A stretch of DNA of 64,000 nucleotides from Sinorhizobium fredii USDA 257 (GTDB taxonomy: Bacteria; Pseudomonadota; Alphaproteobacteria; Rhizobiales; Rhizobiaceae). The notes beneath the pieces were generated by a model. That model worked only from the letters and a program-made list of their open reading frames with translations, was not told where the DNA came from and did no database searches. Of the stretch, positions 16,607 to 25,113 are shown piece by piece. The stretch is from NCBI RefSeq assembly GCF_000265205.3, contig NC_018000.1, positions 1,364,001 through 1,428,000 of the forward strand, given 5' to 3'. Position 1 is the stretch's first letter. Each line of letters starts with the position of its first letter. A program made the translations under genes and the position numbers.

Positions 16607-18793
16607 ATGTCTTCTGCGATCGTCGACCCTCCGGTCCCCGAGCCGCCCGAATATTCGGTTGCGGCATCCACTTCCCTGCAGGAGCGGCGCCCGAACACCT
16701 TGAAGCATGGTGATACCTTCGCCGTGTTCGACCACAACGGCGATGCCTATTGCGGATCTGGCAGCCCCGAAGGGGTGTTTCATCGCGATACCCGCCATCT
16801 CTCCCATCTTGCCGTGACGATCAATGGCACTCGACCATTGCTCCTCTCCTCGACGCTCAGAGACGACAACGCGACGTTGACCTGCGACCTCACCAATCCC
16901 GACTTTCTGGACGAGAGTGGCGCTGTCGCCCTTGCCCATGATTCGATCCATCTCAGGCGATCCCGCTTTCTCTGGAATGGCACCTGCTACGAACGGATTT
17001 TGGTGCGCAACTTTCACGAGAGGCCGCAGCAGATAGAAATCAGGCTGGCCTTTGCGGCCGATTTTGCGGATTTGTTCGAGGTCCGCGGCAAGCAGCGCAA
17101 GCTGCGCGGGCAGATGCATCCGCCGACAACCAAGCGGGGCGAGGTTCATCTCTCCTATACTGGTCTCGACGGTCAGAAGCGGACGACCCGCCTCGGCTTC
17201 GATCCGCCGCCCTCGCATCTGTCGGCAGCCGAAGCGGTTTACGAGATCGGTCTTACACCGGGTCAAAGCCGAACGCTGTTTTTGGAGATCAATTGCCAGC
17301 GTGAGCCGGCGATCACGATCGGTCACAGGTCGTTCTTCTTTGCGCTGAGGGATGCTAGGCGGGCCCTGCGCTCATCATCGGGACGGGCGGCGTCGATCGT
17401 GAGTTCGAACGAAGTCTTCAATGAGGTCGTCCGCCGCAGCATATCCGACCTCTATATGCTGATCACCGACACCAACGAGGGGCCCTATCCCTATGCGGGG
17501 ATTCCCTGGTTCAGCACGGTGTTCGGCCGCGACGCGATCATCGCCGCAATCGAAACCCTGTGGCTCGATCCGGAGATTGCGCGAGGCGTTCTCGCGCATC
17601 TCGCCGCCAACCAGGCGACGGATTTCGACCCCCTGTCGGATGCCGAGCCAGGCAAGATCCTGCACGAGGTTCGCTTCGGCGAGATGGCCGAATTACGGGA
17701 AGTGCCGTTCCGCCGCTATTATGGCAGCGTCGATTCGACGCCGCTTTTCGTGATGCTGGCCGGACAGTACCTGCAGCGTACGGGCGACATCGCAACGATC
17801 CGGACGATTTGGCCGAATATCGAGGCTGCGTTGAAATGGATCGATGACCACGGCGATCGCGATGGCGACGGCTTCGTCGAATACGGCCGCCGGACCGAGG
17901 AGGGGCTCATCAACCAAGGCTGGAAGGACAGCCACGACTCCGTCTTCCACGCGGACGGGACGCTCGCCAGAGGGCCGATCGCCATTGTGGAGGTACAGGC
18001 CTATGTCTACGGCGCCTGGGAGGCAGCCTCGAGGATGCTCCGGGTTCTGGGTCAAGAGGATCGGGCCATAGAGTTCACCCGCCGGGCCGACGATCTGCGG
18101 CATCGTTTCGACTCGGTCTTCTTCGATGCCGAGCTCGGCACCTATGTGCTCGCCCTCGACGGCGACAAGCAGCCCTGCCGAGTCCGCTCCTCCAATGCCG
18201 GCCACGCCCTGCTCACCGGACTTGCCATTCCGGAGCGGGCCGAAGTGGTCGCAAAAACGCTGATGTCCGGCGCCTCGTTTTCGGGCTGGGGAATCCGCAC
18301 CGTGCCGGTCACCGAAAGACGTTTCAATCCGATGAGCTACCACAATGGCTCGGTTTGGCCGCATGACAACGCGCTGATCGCACTCGGTCTGGCACGTTAC
18401 GGCTACCGCCAGCAGGCCGGCCGGATCTTCGAGGGCCTGTTTGCCGCCTCGACTTATATCGAGCTGCGCCGCCTTCCGGAACTCTTCTGCGGTTTTCCGC
18501 GCCAGCGCGCCCAGGGCCCGACCTTCTACCCGGTCGCCTGCAGCCCACAGGCATGGGCCGCTGCAGCGCCCCTGTCGCTGATCCAGTCCTGCCTCGGAAT
18601 TGAATTCTATACGAAGCAGATGCAGATCACTTTTGACACGCCCTACCTGCCCGATTTCATCGAGGAGCTCGAAATCGGGAACCTGCAGATCGGCTCTGGT
18701 TCCGTCGACGTTGCGGCAAACCGTTCCGGCACACGGGTCGTCATCGACGTCATCGAACGGCGCGGACATGTGCGCGTCGTAACGCTCATTTGA
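16607..18793 (+). CDS. amylo-alpha-1,6-glucosidase / glycogen-debranching-type enzyme
   Basis: A 728-residue protein with an N-terminal beta domain of the GDE_N_bis type (LKHGDTFAVFDHNGDAYC, EGVFHRDTRHLSHL). A C-terminal (alpha/alpha)6 glycosidase domain follows (YPYAGIPWFSTVFGRDAIIAA, then YHNGSVWPHDNALIALGLARYG). The family hydrolyses alpha-1,6 branches of glycogen or related alpha-glucans in the cytoplasm. The ATG at 16607 follows AAGGGA; upstream in-frame codons lack a ribosome-binding site. It diverges from the envelope-stress operon and shares its type of promoter, so a stationary-phase role in reserve or trehalose-linked metabolism is plausible. Exact substrate not determined. Confidence 0.85.
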   Translation: MSSAIVDPPVPEPPEYSVAASTSLQERRPNTLKHGDTFAVFDHNGDAYCGSGSPEGVFHRDTRHLSHLAVTINGTRPLLLSSTLRDDNATLTCDLTNPDFLDESGAVALAHDSIHLRRSRFLWNGTCYERILVRNFHERPQQIEIRLAFAADFADLFEVRGKQRKLRGQMHPPTTKRGEVHLSYTGLDGQKRTTRLGFDPPPSHLSAAEAVYEIGLTPGQSRTLFLEINCQREPAITIGHRSFFFALRDARRALRSSSGRAASIVSSNEVFNEVVRRSISDLYMLITDTNEGPYPYAGIPWFSTVFGRDAIIAAIETLWLDPEIARGVLAHLAANQATDFDPLSDAEPGKILHEVRFGEMAELREVPFRRYYGSVDSTPLFVMLAGQYLQRTGDIATIRTIWPNIEAALKWIDDHGDRDGDGFVEYGRRTEEGLINQGWKDSHDSVFHADGTLARGPIAIVEVQAYVYGAWEAASRMLRVLGQEDRAIEFTRRADDLRHRFDSVFFDAELGTYVLALDGDKQPCRVRSSNAGHALLTGLAIPERAEVVAKTLMSGASFSGWGIRTVPVTERRFNPMSYHNGSVWPHDNALIALGLARYGYRQQAGRIFEGLFAASTYIELRRLPELFCGFPRQRAQGPTFYPVACSPQAWAAAAPLSLIQSCLGIEFYTKQMQITFDTPYLPDFIEELEIGNLQIGSGSVDVAANRSGTRVVIDVIERRGHVRVVTLI

Positions 18794-18866
18794 CTGACCA
18801 AATCGTGGGTGCGGGCGGCGTAGTGATTTTTGATGTGGCGGGGCAGAATGCGGAGCCCGGAGGCTT

Positions 18867-18890
18867 TCCGCCCTTCGGACGAAGGGCGGA
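18867..18890. repeat. GC-rich hairpin downstream of the debranching-type gene
   Basis: TCCGCCCTTC and GAAGGGCGGA form a perfect 10-bp stem with a 4-base loop, 73 bases after the plus-strand stop. It could stop or stabilise the plus-strand message; there is no T-run. Confidence 0.4.
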
Positions 18891-18911
18891 GCTCGCGCGG
18901 GCGAGGAAAAG

Positions 18912-18938
18912 CTTGAGCGCCTTTCACCCGCAGGCGCT
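18912..18938 (-). terminator. rho-independent terminator of rpsU
   Basis: On the minus strand AGCGCCT, a 9-base loop and AGGCGCT (18938-18916) form a 7-bp stem followed shortly by CAAGCTTTT. It lies about 15-40 bases after the rpsU stop. A TCACTTTT on the plus side means it could also act in the opposite direction. Confidence 0.55.
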
Positions 18939-18954
18939 TCACTTTTAGAAGCGA

Positions 18955-19191
18955 TCAGCGCGTGCGCGCCACTTTCTTCGGCGAGGGCAGAAGGCCTTCC
19001 CGCTGCAGTTTCTTGCGCGCAAGCTTGCGCGTGCGGCGAACGGCCTCGGCCTTTTCGCGAGCACGTTTTTCGGAGGGCTTTTCGTAGGCGCTGCGCATCT
19101 TCATTTCGCGGAAGACGCCTTCGCGTTGCATCTTCTTCTTGAGAACGCGGAGAGCTTGGTCGACGTTATTGTCTCTGACGAGTACCTGCAA
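18955..19191 (-). CDS. rpsU: 30S ribosomal protein bS21
   Basis: The 78-residue sequence [20 protein letters not shown]...[17 protein letters not shown] is the standard small basic S21 protein of alphaproteobacteria. It binds the 30S platform and helps initiation on mRNAs. The start codon is TTG (19189-19191), with AAGGA upstream; the ATG a few bases earlier is out of frame. It is the last of three minus-strand genes with a 95-residue protein and a cold-shock protein. A duplicate S21 next to a Csp gene suggests translation adjustment at low temperature. Confidence 0.96.
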   Translation of the reverse strand: MQVLVRDNNVDQALRVLKKKMQREGVFREMKMRSAYEKPSEKRAREKAEAVRRTRKLARKKLQREGLLPSPKKVARTR

Positions 19192-19318
19192 AATACATCC
19201 TTTCCGTGTCGATGAGGTTACTACATGATCCCGTCAATAGAACCGACGGGTGGCAATTCAAAATGCTACAGCGACCTTGGCGGGGTTACCGACCACGTTG
19301 GCGCTGAGGGCAGGCATT

Positions 19319-19606
19319 TCACTTGGCTGTCCTGACGCGCAACGGCTTGAGCCAGGGCTTGCCTGCGACCGCTGCCGCCGGACTGTGTGCCTTGGCCGGC
19401 AAGGCCGTTTCCGAAGCATCGATATCGTGTTCGAAGATGCGACGTTCAAAGGTCTCGGTACCAAACCGGACGCGATACTGCGCTTCTCCGTGTTCGGCTG
19501 CGGGCAGAATGCCGACGATGCGGCAGGTCCTGTTGGCGGCCAACGTGCGCACAAGGTCGGCCTTCAACACGACCGTATCGCCAACATTGTAGATGTTCCG
19601 GCTCAT
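19319..19606 (-). CDS. conserved small hypothetical protein in the cold-shock cluster
   Basis: A 95-residue protein beginning MSRNIYNVGDTVVLKADLVR, with AEHGEAQYRVRFGTETFERRI in the middle and a basic, Ala/Pro-rich tail. The first 65 residues look like a small beta-barrel, perhaps SH3- or KOW-like, but I do not recognise a named family. The start has AAGGAG. An 18-base hairpin with a TTCG loop stands just upstream. It lies between cspA-type and rpsU genes on the same strand, which suggests a role in RNA or ribosome handling under cold stress. That role is inference. Confidence 0.7.
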   Translation of the reverse strand: MSRNIYNVGDTVVLKADLVRTLAANRTCRIVGILPAAEHGEAQYRVRFGTETFERRIFEHDIDASETALPAKAHSPAAAVAGKPWLKPLRVRTAK

Positions 19607-19621
19607 CGCATCTCCTTCGTC

Positions 19622-19639
19622 TGTGCCCTTCGGGGCACA
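19622..19639 (-). promoter_or_regulatory. leader hairpin before the 95-residue gene
   Basis: Plus-strand TGTGCCC-TTCG-GGGCACA is a perfect 7-bp stem. It ends 15 bases before the start codon on the minus strand, directly upstream of the AAGGAG ribosome-binding site. It could modulate translation or protect the 5' end of a processed message. Confidence 0.45.
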
Positions 19640-19642
19640 AGC

Positions 19643-19668
19643 AAAAAAGGCCGGGCGTTACCCCGACC
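19643..19668 (-). terminator. rho-independent terminator after the cold-shock gene
   Basis: On the minus strand GGTCGGG, a 6-base loop and CCCGGCC (one G-T pair) are followed immediately by TTTTTT. It is about 100 bases past the cold-shock gene stop, a standard intrinsic terminator. The next gene therefore probably has its own promoter or depends on readthrough. Confidence 0.7.
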
Positions 19669-19768
19669 TCCTCTTGAGCGCCGCGCGTCCTTTTCGAACA
19701 CGCAAGGCGCTCCGTCATTCAAACGCTCCCTGCCAGTACATCCGTGGTCAGCGGAGGCGAATGACGAA

Positions 19769-19978
19769 TTATGCAGCTCGCAGATTGTCTGCCGAGCTCT
19801 TGCCGGACCTGTTGTCGCGGACGATGTCGTAGGTAACTTTCTGACCTTCGACGAGCGAGCGCAGTCCTGCTCGTTCAACGGCGGAGATGTGGACGAATAC
19901 GTCCGTCGAGCCGTCGTCGGGCTGGATGAAACCGAAACCCTTGGTGCTGTTGAACCACTTTACGGTGCCTGAACTCAT
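19769..19978 (-). CDS. cspA: CspA-family cold-shock protein
   Basis: A 69-residue single cold-shock domain. It carries RNP1 (KGFGFIQPD) and RNP2 (VFVHISAVE), the nucleic-acid-binding aromatic motifs of CspA proteins. It acts as an RNA chaperone in the cytoplasm. The start is an ATG at 19978 with AAGGA upstream. The ribosome-binding site lies inside a 12-base segment exactly complementary to a segment 42 bases further upstream in the leader, suggesting translational control. Which of the several rhizobial CspA paralogues it is cannot be decided here. Confidence 0.95.
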   Translation of the reverse strand: MSSGTVKWFNSTKGFGFIQPDDGSTDVFVHISAVERAGLRSLVEGQKVTYDIVRDNRSGKSSADNLRAA

Positions 19979-19982
19979 AACA

Positions 19983-20048
19983 ATTTCCTTTCAATGATGA
20001 GATTACGGGCAAATAATCACCCGAGTGGATCGATATTTGAAAGGAAAT
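19983..20048 (-). promoter_or_regulatory. cspA leader with ribosome-binding-site-sequestering inverted repeat
   Basis: On the minus strand the leader segment ATTTCCTTTCAA (20048-20037) pairs perfectly over 12 bp with TTGAAAGGAAAT (19994-19983). The second segment contains the AAGGA ribosome-binding site 5 bases before the ATG. The 42-base loop holds its own CGGG...CCCG stem, so alternative folds are possible, as in temperature-responsive csp leaders. Confidence 0.6.
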
Positions 20049-20268
20049 CTGACGAAGCGCTTCGGCGCGTAGACAAAGGTCACAAGCAATGTTCGACGCG
20101 GTATATATAGACGCTGCCTTGAGATATGCAATGGCAAAACCAAATTTAATGGCCCAACTCGTCTGGGCATTACAGAAATGACAAACAAGCCGCTGTTTCT
20201 AAATCAGAAATTATGTCTCCCGGAAATAGCGGAAGTGGCGAATTGCGGCTCGCCGTCTCCCTTTGCAC

Positions 20269-21702
20269 TCAGTCGACGACGGGGTGAAGCCGGTTCGCTT
20301 CGCCACGCAGAAGCAGTGCCTTTACTTCTAGGGCAACGAAAACCGCATGCTCCGTCACCTGAGGCAGACCCATCAATTCACCGAAGGTGCCACGCGCCAG
20401 CGGCCCGGCGATGAAAAGGTTCGGCTCCACACGCCGGTCGGCGCCAACGGCCCGAGCGTGAAGATCGCAGGCGATCCCAAGTCCGGTTTCGCAAACGGTG
20501 AGCACCCCTCCCTTCTCGAGGCCAGCCAGGAAAGGCTGGGACTTCAGGATCCCGCCATGGGCCGGGCCGGTGGTCACGACGATCGCGTCCACGATAATGC
20601 TGCGCAATGCGTCTAGACCCCGCTGCCTGAGGTCGACCCTGATCTCCCCGCCATCGATCGTAGCCGATGCTACCGAGGCGGAAAGAATTTCGAGCCGGCC
20701 ATTCTCGATCGCCTGGTCAAGCACATCCTCGACCTGCGGTGCTATCCGAAACCGATGCACGTCCCAATAGACCCGCGCCAAACGGGCGATGCGGCGACGC
20801 TCGACGACTGGCAGGGCCTGCCAGATCTGCTGGCCCTGCGCCCGAACGGCATCGATGACCGGGTGCCAGCTCAACCCCCGTTGCCGGGCGACCCGCAGCG
20901 TCCGGCGAATGCGGCGGAGAAGCTCGGAGGCGCGGGTGACCGGCTCGGAGACGAAGTCGCCGAACGGGTCTTGCACGACGGCCGGATGACCGCGGGACCG
21001 CAAGCCGCGCCGCGATATGGAGATGACCGGACCGCGGTGGCCTCTTTCGGTGAGAGCGGCGACCACGTCTGCCGCCGTTAGACCGTTGCCGACGACCAGG
21101 ACCCGATCTGCCGGCGCGATCCCATCCAGAGCATTGGTCCTGGTCGAATCGGCAACCAGTTTTGGAATAGACGAAATCGGCAGCAATGCCTTCGGCAGCG
21201 ACGGCGGCGGATGGGAGACCGCAAGAACGACGATGTCGGCGACGAGCACCTCCGCATCCTCCGCAAGGATCGTCCATCGGACTTGAGATCGCTTGACGCC
21301 GAGCACCCGCTTGCGCCGATGCTCGATCAGCCCGCCCGCAAGACAAGGAGCGAGCTCGGCCGCGACATAGTCGCCGAACACCGATCGGCGCGGATAGGCT
21401 ACGCCCTCGGCGCTGCAGGCGACCGGATCGGTGGCGAGCGTGTCAGCCCGGACCAGATAGTCTGCAAAGCTTTCCGGCTCGTCCGGATAGAGACTCATCT
21501 TGAAGGCCGGCACATTGATGCGATGCGCAGGCTCCGCCGTGTCATAGGCAAGACCAGCACCGAGCCTGGCGCGCGGTTCGAAGACGACGATACGCGCCCG
21601 ACGCTCCGCGCCCAGATTGCGTGTGAGATGTAGTGCAACGGCGGCGCCGCTGAAGCCACCTCCGATGATCGCCACGATCGGTAAGGGCCTGAATTTTCGC
21701 AT
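20269..21702 (-). CDS. FAD/NAD(P)-binding oxidoreductase (NAD_binding_9 type)
   Basis: A 477-residue flavoprotein with IAIIGGGFSGAAVALHL-type dinucleotide fold at the N-terminus (residues 9-25). The family segments AYDTAEPAHRINVPAFKMSL and VLVVGNGLTAADVVAALTERG (second dinucleotide fold) follow. These features match the FAD-NAD(P)-binding family of putative hydroxylases or monooxygenases found in rhizobia. The ATG at 21702 gives the normal N-terminus right before the first glycine motif. A frameshifted paralogue lies 155 bases upstream on the same strand, indicating a tandem duplication. No substrate can be named. Confidence 0.8.
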   Translation of the reverse strand: MRKFRPLPIVAIIGGGFSGAAVALHLTRNLGAERRARIVVFEPRARLGAGLAYDTAEPAHRINVPAFKMSLYPDEPESFADYLVRADTLATDPVACSAEGVAYPRRSVFGDYVAAELAPCLAGGLIEHRRKRVLGVKRSQVRWTILAEDAEVLVADIVVLAVSHPPPSLPKALLPISSIPKLVADSTRTNALDGIAPADRVLVVGNGLTAADVVAALTERGHRGPVISISRRGLRSRGHPAVVQDPFGDFVSEPVTRASELLRRIRRTLRVARQRGLSWHPVIDAVRAQGQQIWQALPVVERRRIARLARVYWDVHRFRIAPQVEDVLDQAIENGRLEILSASVASATIDGGEIRVDLRQRGLDALRSIIVDAIVVTTGPAHGGILKSQPFLAGLEKGGVLTVCETGLGIACDLHARAVGADRRVEPNLFIAGPLARGTFGELMGLPQVTEHAVFVALEVKALLLRGEANRLHPVVD

Positions 21703-21856
21703 GCCGCACCCTCGCAGTTCTCCGGCGCTCGAAGCGCGGTCGGACGGGTGGAACGCTAGCGTGCCACGGGCGGCCAAAGGCGCAATGCCAGCCTCGCATG
21801 CGGTGCGGCCGAAGGAAAGATGTCGCACGCGTCTCTGCAGCGATCGCCGATCGCGC

Positions 21857-23228
21857 CTACGATCGGGCCTCGCCCCGCAAGATCGAGGCGATCGCTCCGG
21901 CGACGGCTTGCGCCTGCACCCGGATATCCGGCACCGCGGTGATCTCCCAGAACTGGCCGGCCGTCAATGCGCCAACGGCATACAGGCCGGGCTGCGGCTC
22001 CTCGTTTCGGCCAAGGACGCGCGAGGCCGCGTCGACGGAAAGACCGAGACCGAGCGCGTCTGGTGTGATCAGCCCCTGCCGCTGCATGTGCTGCAGCAGC
22101 GGCGAATGGGCGACGCCGGCGCGCTCCATGCCGGTGCAGTTGACGATCCAATCCGCATTGAAGGAAAGGTGCCGGCCGCTTTGCCTCTCCCTGTAGCTGA
22201 CCGACGCCCCGCGCGCGTCCTCCTCGATCGCCTCGAGAAAGCCGGCGTGAACTGTGACGATGCCGTCTTTCCGCAAGGCATCGAAACGCGCGGCGACTTC
22301 CGGGGCGATGCGGTGGCGATGGGCGTTCCACCAGGCAAGGCCATGGCGCAGAAACCGGGCGCGCTGGTCTCTCGTCAACGACTGCCAGAGCCCTTGCGTG
22401 ATCGGCCGCAGGCCATCCATCAGGCCACGCCAGTCTGCTGCGAACCTGCCGGCGAAAGCCGGAAAGCAGGGCGCTGATGCCGCGCGATGGCGCAAGCCCA
22501 GTTTGGAGAGCCGGCGAGCGCTCGCCGGCCGGCGCATGCGCACGCGGCAAGAGGCCCCGGCGCGACAGCACGCGAATGGGACCGCGATGGCCGTGAACCC
22601 TGAGTGCAAGCACCTGGTCGATCATCGTCAAACCTGAGCCGAGAATACAGATCCGGTCTCCACGGCCGACTTTCGAAAGCCAACTCAGCCGCCAGGGGTT
22701 GCGCACGATCCGCCTTTCCGCGCCAGCTTCGATTTTGCCGCGATCGAGCGGCAGGTCGGCATTGCCGACCCCGAGACAAAGCACAACGTTACGCGCCCTC
22801 AGCTCAGCGCCATTGTTGAGATGAAAGACCATCCCCGTGTCGTTGCATTGGACGCAATTCGTCACCTTTGCCTTTACGAAATCGAAGCGGGCGCGTCGAT
22901 CGTCATCGCGCAACAGCGCGGCCAGCCGGTCGCGCAGATAGAGACCGTAATCTCCGCGCGATGCAAAACCGTCGGCTGTCGCCTGCCGCCCGTGCCGTTC
23001 AAGCCATTGGACGAAATCGTCCGGCTCCTCCGGAAAAACGCTCATGCGACCGGCGGGCACATTCAGACGGTGGACATAGAACTCCGTCCGATAGGCGGTT
23101 CCACGCCCGAAGCCGGGATCGTCGCCGACGACTGTTATCGAAGCGGAGGGCGGCAACAGCCGAAGAAGGTGGATCGTTACGGCGATCGCCGAAAATCCCG
23201 AACCGACGACAGCGACATCGTAGAGCAA
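21857..23228 (-). pseudogene. frameshifted FAD/NAD(P)-binding oxidoreductase, paralogue of the neighbour
   Basis: The first part, from ATG at 23228, has the dinucleotide fold VAVVGSGFSAIAVTIHLL, RTEFYVHRLNVPAGRMSV and ILGSGLTMIDQVLAL, in the same order as the intact neighbour. Homology then continues in another frame (DWRGLMDGLRPITQGLWQSL to AIASILRGEARS) ending at 21857. The switch lies near 22430-22445 and corresponds to one extra base, or two missing, around a CAGCAG repeat. After the shift the first frame reads on as Arg/Pro-rich nonsense to 21756. It is either a recent loss or a sequencing error. If corrected it would encode about 456 residues with the neighbour's function. Confidence 0.75.
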
Positions 23229-23405
23229 GAGCGCCTCCTGATGGTTGTCACCATTTTTCCAGGCGCGCGAACGCCTCTGTGCGCGCCATAATACAATGAC
23301 CGGTGCAGCAGAGTATATCTACAGAAAATATCAAATTGAAGCCGCACGGAGTCGAAAACTGTCCTACACGTTAGGCCAGCGTCTTCCGATGCGAACCGAT
23401 CAGCG

Positions 23406-24173
23406 TTAACGCGCCAGCCACCCGCCGTCGAGGGCGAGCACCTGCCCGGTCACATAGCCGCTCGCAGGCGAAGCAAAGAACAGAACGGCAGTGCTGAGAT
23501 CGCTCGGCTCGCCCCATCGGCCGCAGGGAATGCGCTCGAGGATCGCCCGGAAGCGCTCCGGATCGTTGCGCAGCGCTTCGGTGTTGTCGGTCGCCATATA
23601 CCCCGGCGCGATCGCGTTGACGGTAATTCCCTTGGCAGCCAGTTCGTTGGCCATGAGCTTGGTCAGCCCGGCTACGCCATGTTTGGAGGCCGTGTAGGAG
23701 GCGACGCGGATCCCGCCCTGGAAGGAGAGCAGCGAGGCGATATTGACGATCCGCCCCTGGACGCCCCGGTCGAGCATATGCCGGACGACCGCTTGAGAGA
23801 GCACGAAGGTGCTCTTCAAATTGATGTTGAGGACGTCGTCCCAATCCTCTTCCGTGAAGTCGGTGAAGTCGGAGCGGCGGATCTGCCCGGCATTGTTGAT
23901 CAGGATGTCGACCGTCGCGCCGACTTCAACGAGGCGGGCAAACATCTCCGGGATGTCGCGCGGATTGGTGAGATCGTAGACGACCTCTTCAAATCGCCGC
24001 CCGAGCGCCTCGACCGCGCGGCGCGTCTCGGGCATTGCCTGCGACCCCAGCCCGATGATATCGGCGCCGGCGGAAGCAAGCGCCAGGGCCAGCCCCTGCC
24101 CCAGGCCGGTGCGCGCGCCGGTAACCAGGGCACGCTTGCCGGAAAGGTCGAAAAGGCCGGCGCCCGCGGTCAT
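23406..24173 (-). CDS. kduD: 2-dehydro-3-deoxy-D-gluconate 5-dehydrogenase (short-chain dehydrogenase)
   Basis: A 255-residue SDR protein with the NAD motif TGARTGLGQG, catalytic Ser in ASLLSFQGG and Tyr-x-x-x-Lys in YTASK. The C-terminus is SGYVTGQVLALDGGWLAR. The sequence is typical of KduD, which converts 2,5-diketo-3-deoxygluconate to 2-keto-3-deoxygluconate in the last step of unsaturated uronate catabolism. Its ATG overlaps the kduI stop (ATGA at 24170-24173). With kduI and the pectin-oligomer transporter nearby, the pathway assignment is strong. Confidence 0.93.
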   Translation of the reverse strand: MTAGAGLFDLSGKRALVTGARTGLGQGLALALASAGADIIGLGSQAMPETRRAVEALGRRFEEVVYDLTNPRDIPEMFARLVEVGATVDILINNAGQIRRSDFTDFTEEDWDDVLNINLKSTFVLSQAVVRHMLDRGVQGRIVNIASLLSFQGGIRVASYTASKHGVAGLTKLMANELAAKGITVNAIAPGYMATDNTEALRNDPERFRAILERIPCGRWGEPSDLSTAVLFFASPASGYVTGQVLALDGGWLAR

Positions 24174-25018
24174 CGGATATCTCCCATCGGCACGAAATCC
24201 ATGTCCTTGAAGGACTTGTTGTCGCCCGCCATGCTCCAGATGAACGCATAGGACGAGGTGCCGGCGCCGCAATGGACCGACCAGGGCGGCGAGATGACCG
24301 CCTGTTCGTTCCTGACGATCAGATGGCCCGTCGCTTCCGGCCGGCCCATCAGGTGAACCACGAAAGCGTCCTGCGGCACTTCGAAATAGAGGTAGGCCTC
24401 CATCCGCCGATCATGCGTATGCGCCGGCATGGTGTTCCAGACGCTGCCCGGTTCGAGGCGCGTCATGCCCATCAGCAATTGGCAGCTCGGCATGACATCC
24501 GGGTGGAAATATTGGTAAAGCGTCCGCTTGTTCGAGGTCTGCCCGTCGCCGAGATTGAGCTCGATCGCTTCCGTCTTGCGGATATGCCGGGCCGGAAAGG
24601 CGGCGTGCGCAGGCGCGCTGTTGATGTAGAACTTGGCAGGCGCCGAAGCATCGGCGCTTTCGAAGTAGACATCCCTGGTCCCCATGCCGAGGTAGAGCGC
24701 GTCTTGGAAGCCGACTTCGAAAACCGCGTCGTCCGCTCGGACGATCCCCGGACCGCCGATGTTGATCAGCCCCAGTTCGCGTCGTTCCAGAAGGAATTCG
24801 CCACCGACGACGCAGGCCATGTCCTCGCCGAGGCTGATCGCCTCCCGGTCCGGCATAACGCCGATAAGGAGAAGGCGATCGTAATGGGTATAGACGGCGT
24901 TCGCGCTTCCCGGCGTAAACAGTTCCTCGATCAGGAAGTTCTGCCGCAACGCGCTCCCGCTCATTGCTTCCGACTGCGAATAATGAACCGCATGGCGAAC
25001 AGTTATGGACGACTGCAT
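24170..25018 (-). CDS. kduI: 5-dehydro-4-deoxy-D-glucuronate isomerase
   Basis: A 282-residue KduI-family cupin. It has the metal-binding HTHDRRMEAYLYFE (His-x-His and Glu) and a later His in PPWSVHCGAGTSSYAFIW. The family opens the 4,5-unsaturated uronate released from pectin oligomers and isomerises it to 2,5-diketo-3-deoxygluconate. The length is normal (about 278 residues) and GAGGA precedes the ATG. It lies between the binding-protein gene, with an intervening hairpin, and kduD, and is co-transcribed with both. Confidence 0.95.
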   Translation of the reverse strand: MQSSITVRHAVHYSQSEAMSGSALRQNFLIEELFTPGSANAVYTHYDRLLLIGVMPDREAISLGEDMACVVGGEFLLERRELGLINIGGPGIVRADDAVFEVGFQDALYLGMGTRDVYFESADASAPAKFYINSAPAHAAFPARHIRKTEAIELNLGDGQTSNKRTLYQYFHPDVMPSCQLLMGMTRLEPGSVWNTMPAHTHDRRMEAYLYFEVPQDAFVVHLMGRPEATGHLIVRNEQAVISPPWSVHCGAGTSSYAFIWSMAGDNKSFKDMDFVPMGDIR

Positions 25019-25050
25019 GGCATTCCTCTTCTTCTTGCCTTGATCGCGGG

Positions 25051-25081
25051 GACGACGCGCCCGCCGATCGGGCGCGTCGTC
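25051..25081 (-). repeat. 13-bp stem-loop between the binding-protein gene and kduI
   Basis: GACGACGCGCCCG (25051-25063) and its exact complement (25069-25081) flank a 5-base loop. No T-run follows on the minus strand. Such hairpins after a first binding-protein cistron usually protect that part of the message and lower expression of the genes behind it. Confidence 0.55.
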
Positions 25082-25113
25082 CAGAGCCTGGGAGGGCTTA
25101 GTCAGAATGGCGC

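Noticed and set aside
21756..22430. Continuation of the first frame past the frameshift in the FAD paralogue
   Set aside because: It reads as Arg/Pro/Ser-rich sequence with no resemblance to the intact neighbour, while the other frame restores the family pattern.
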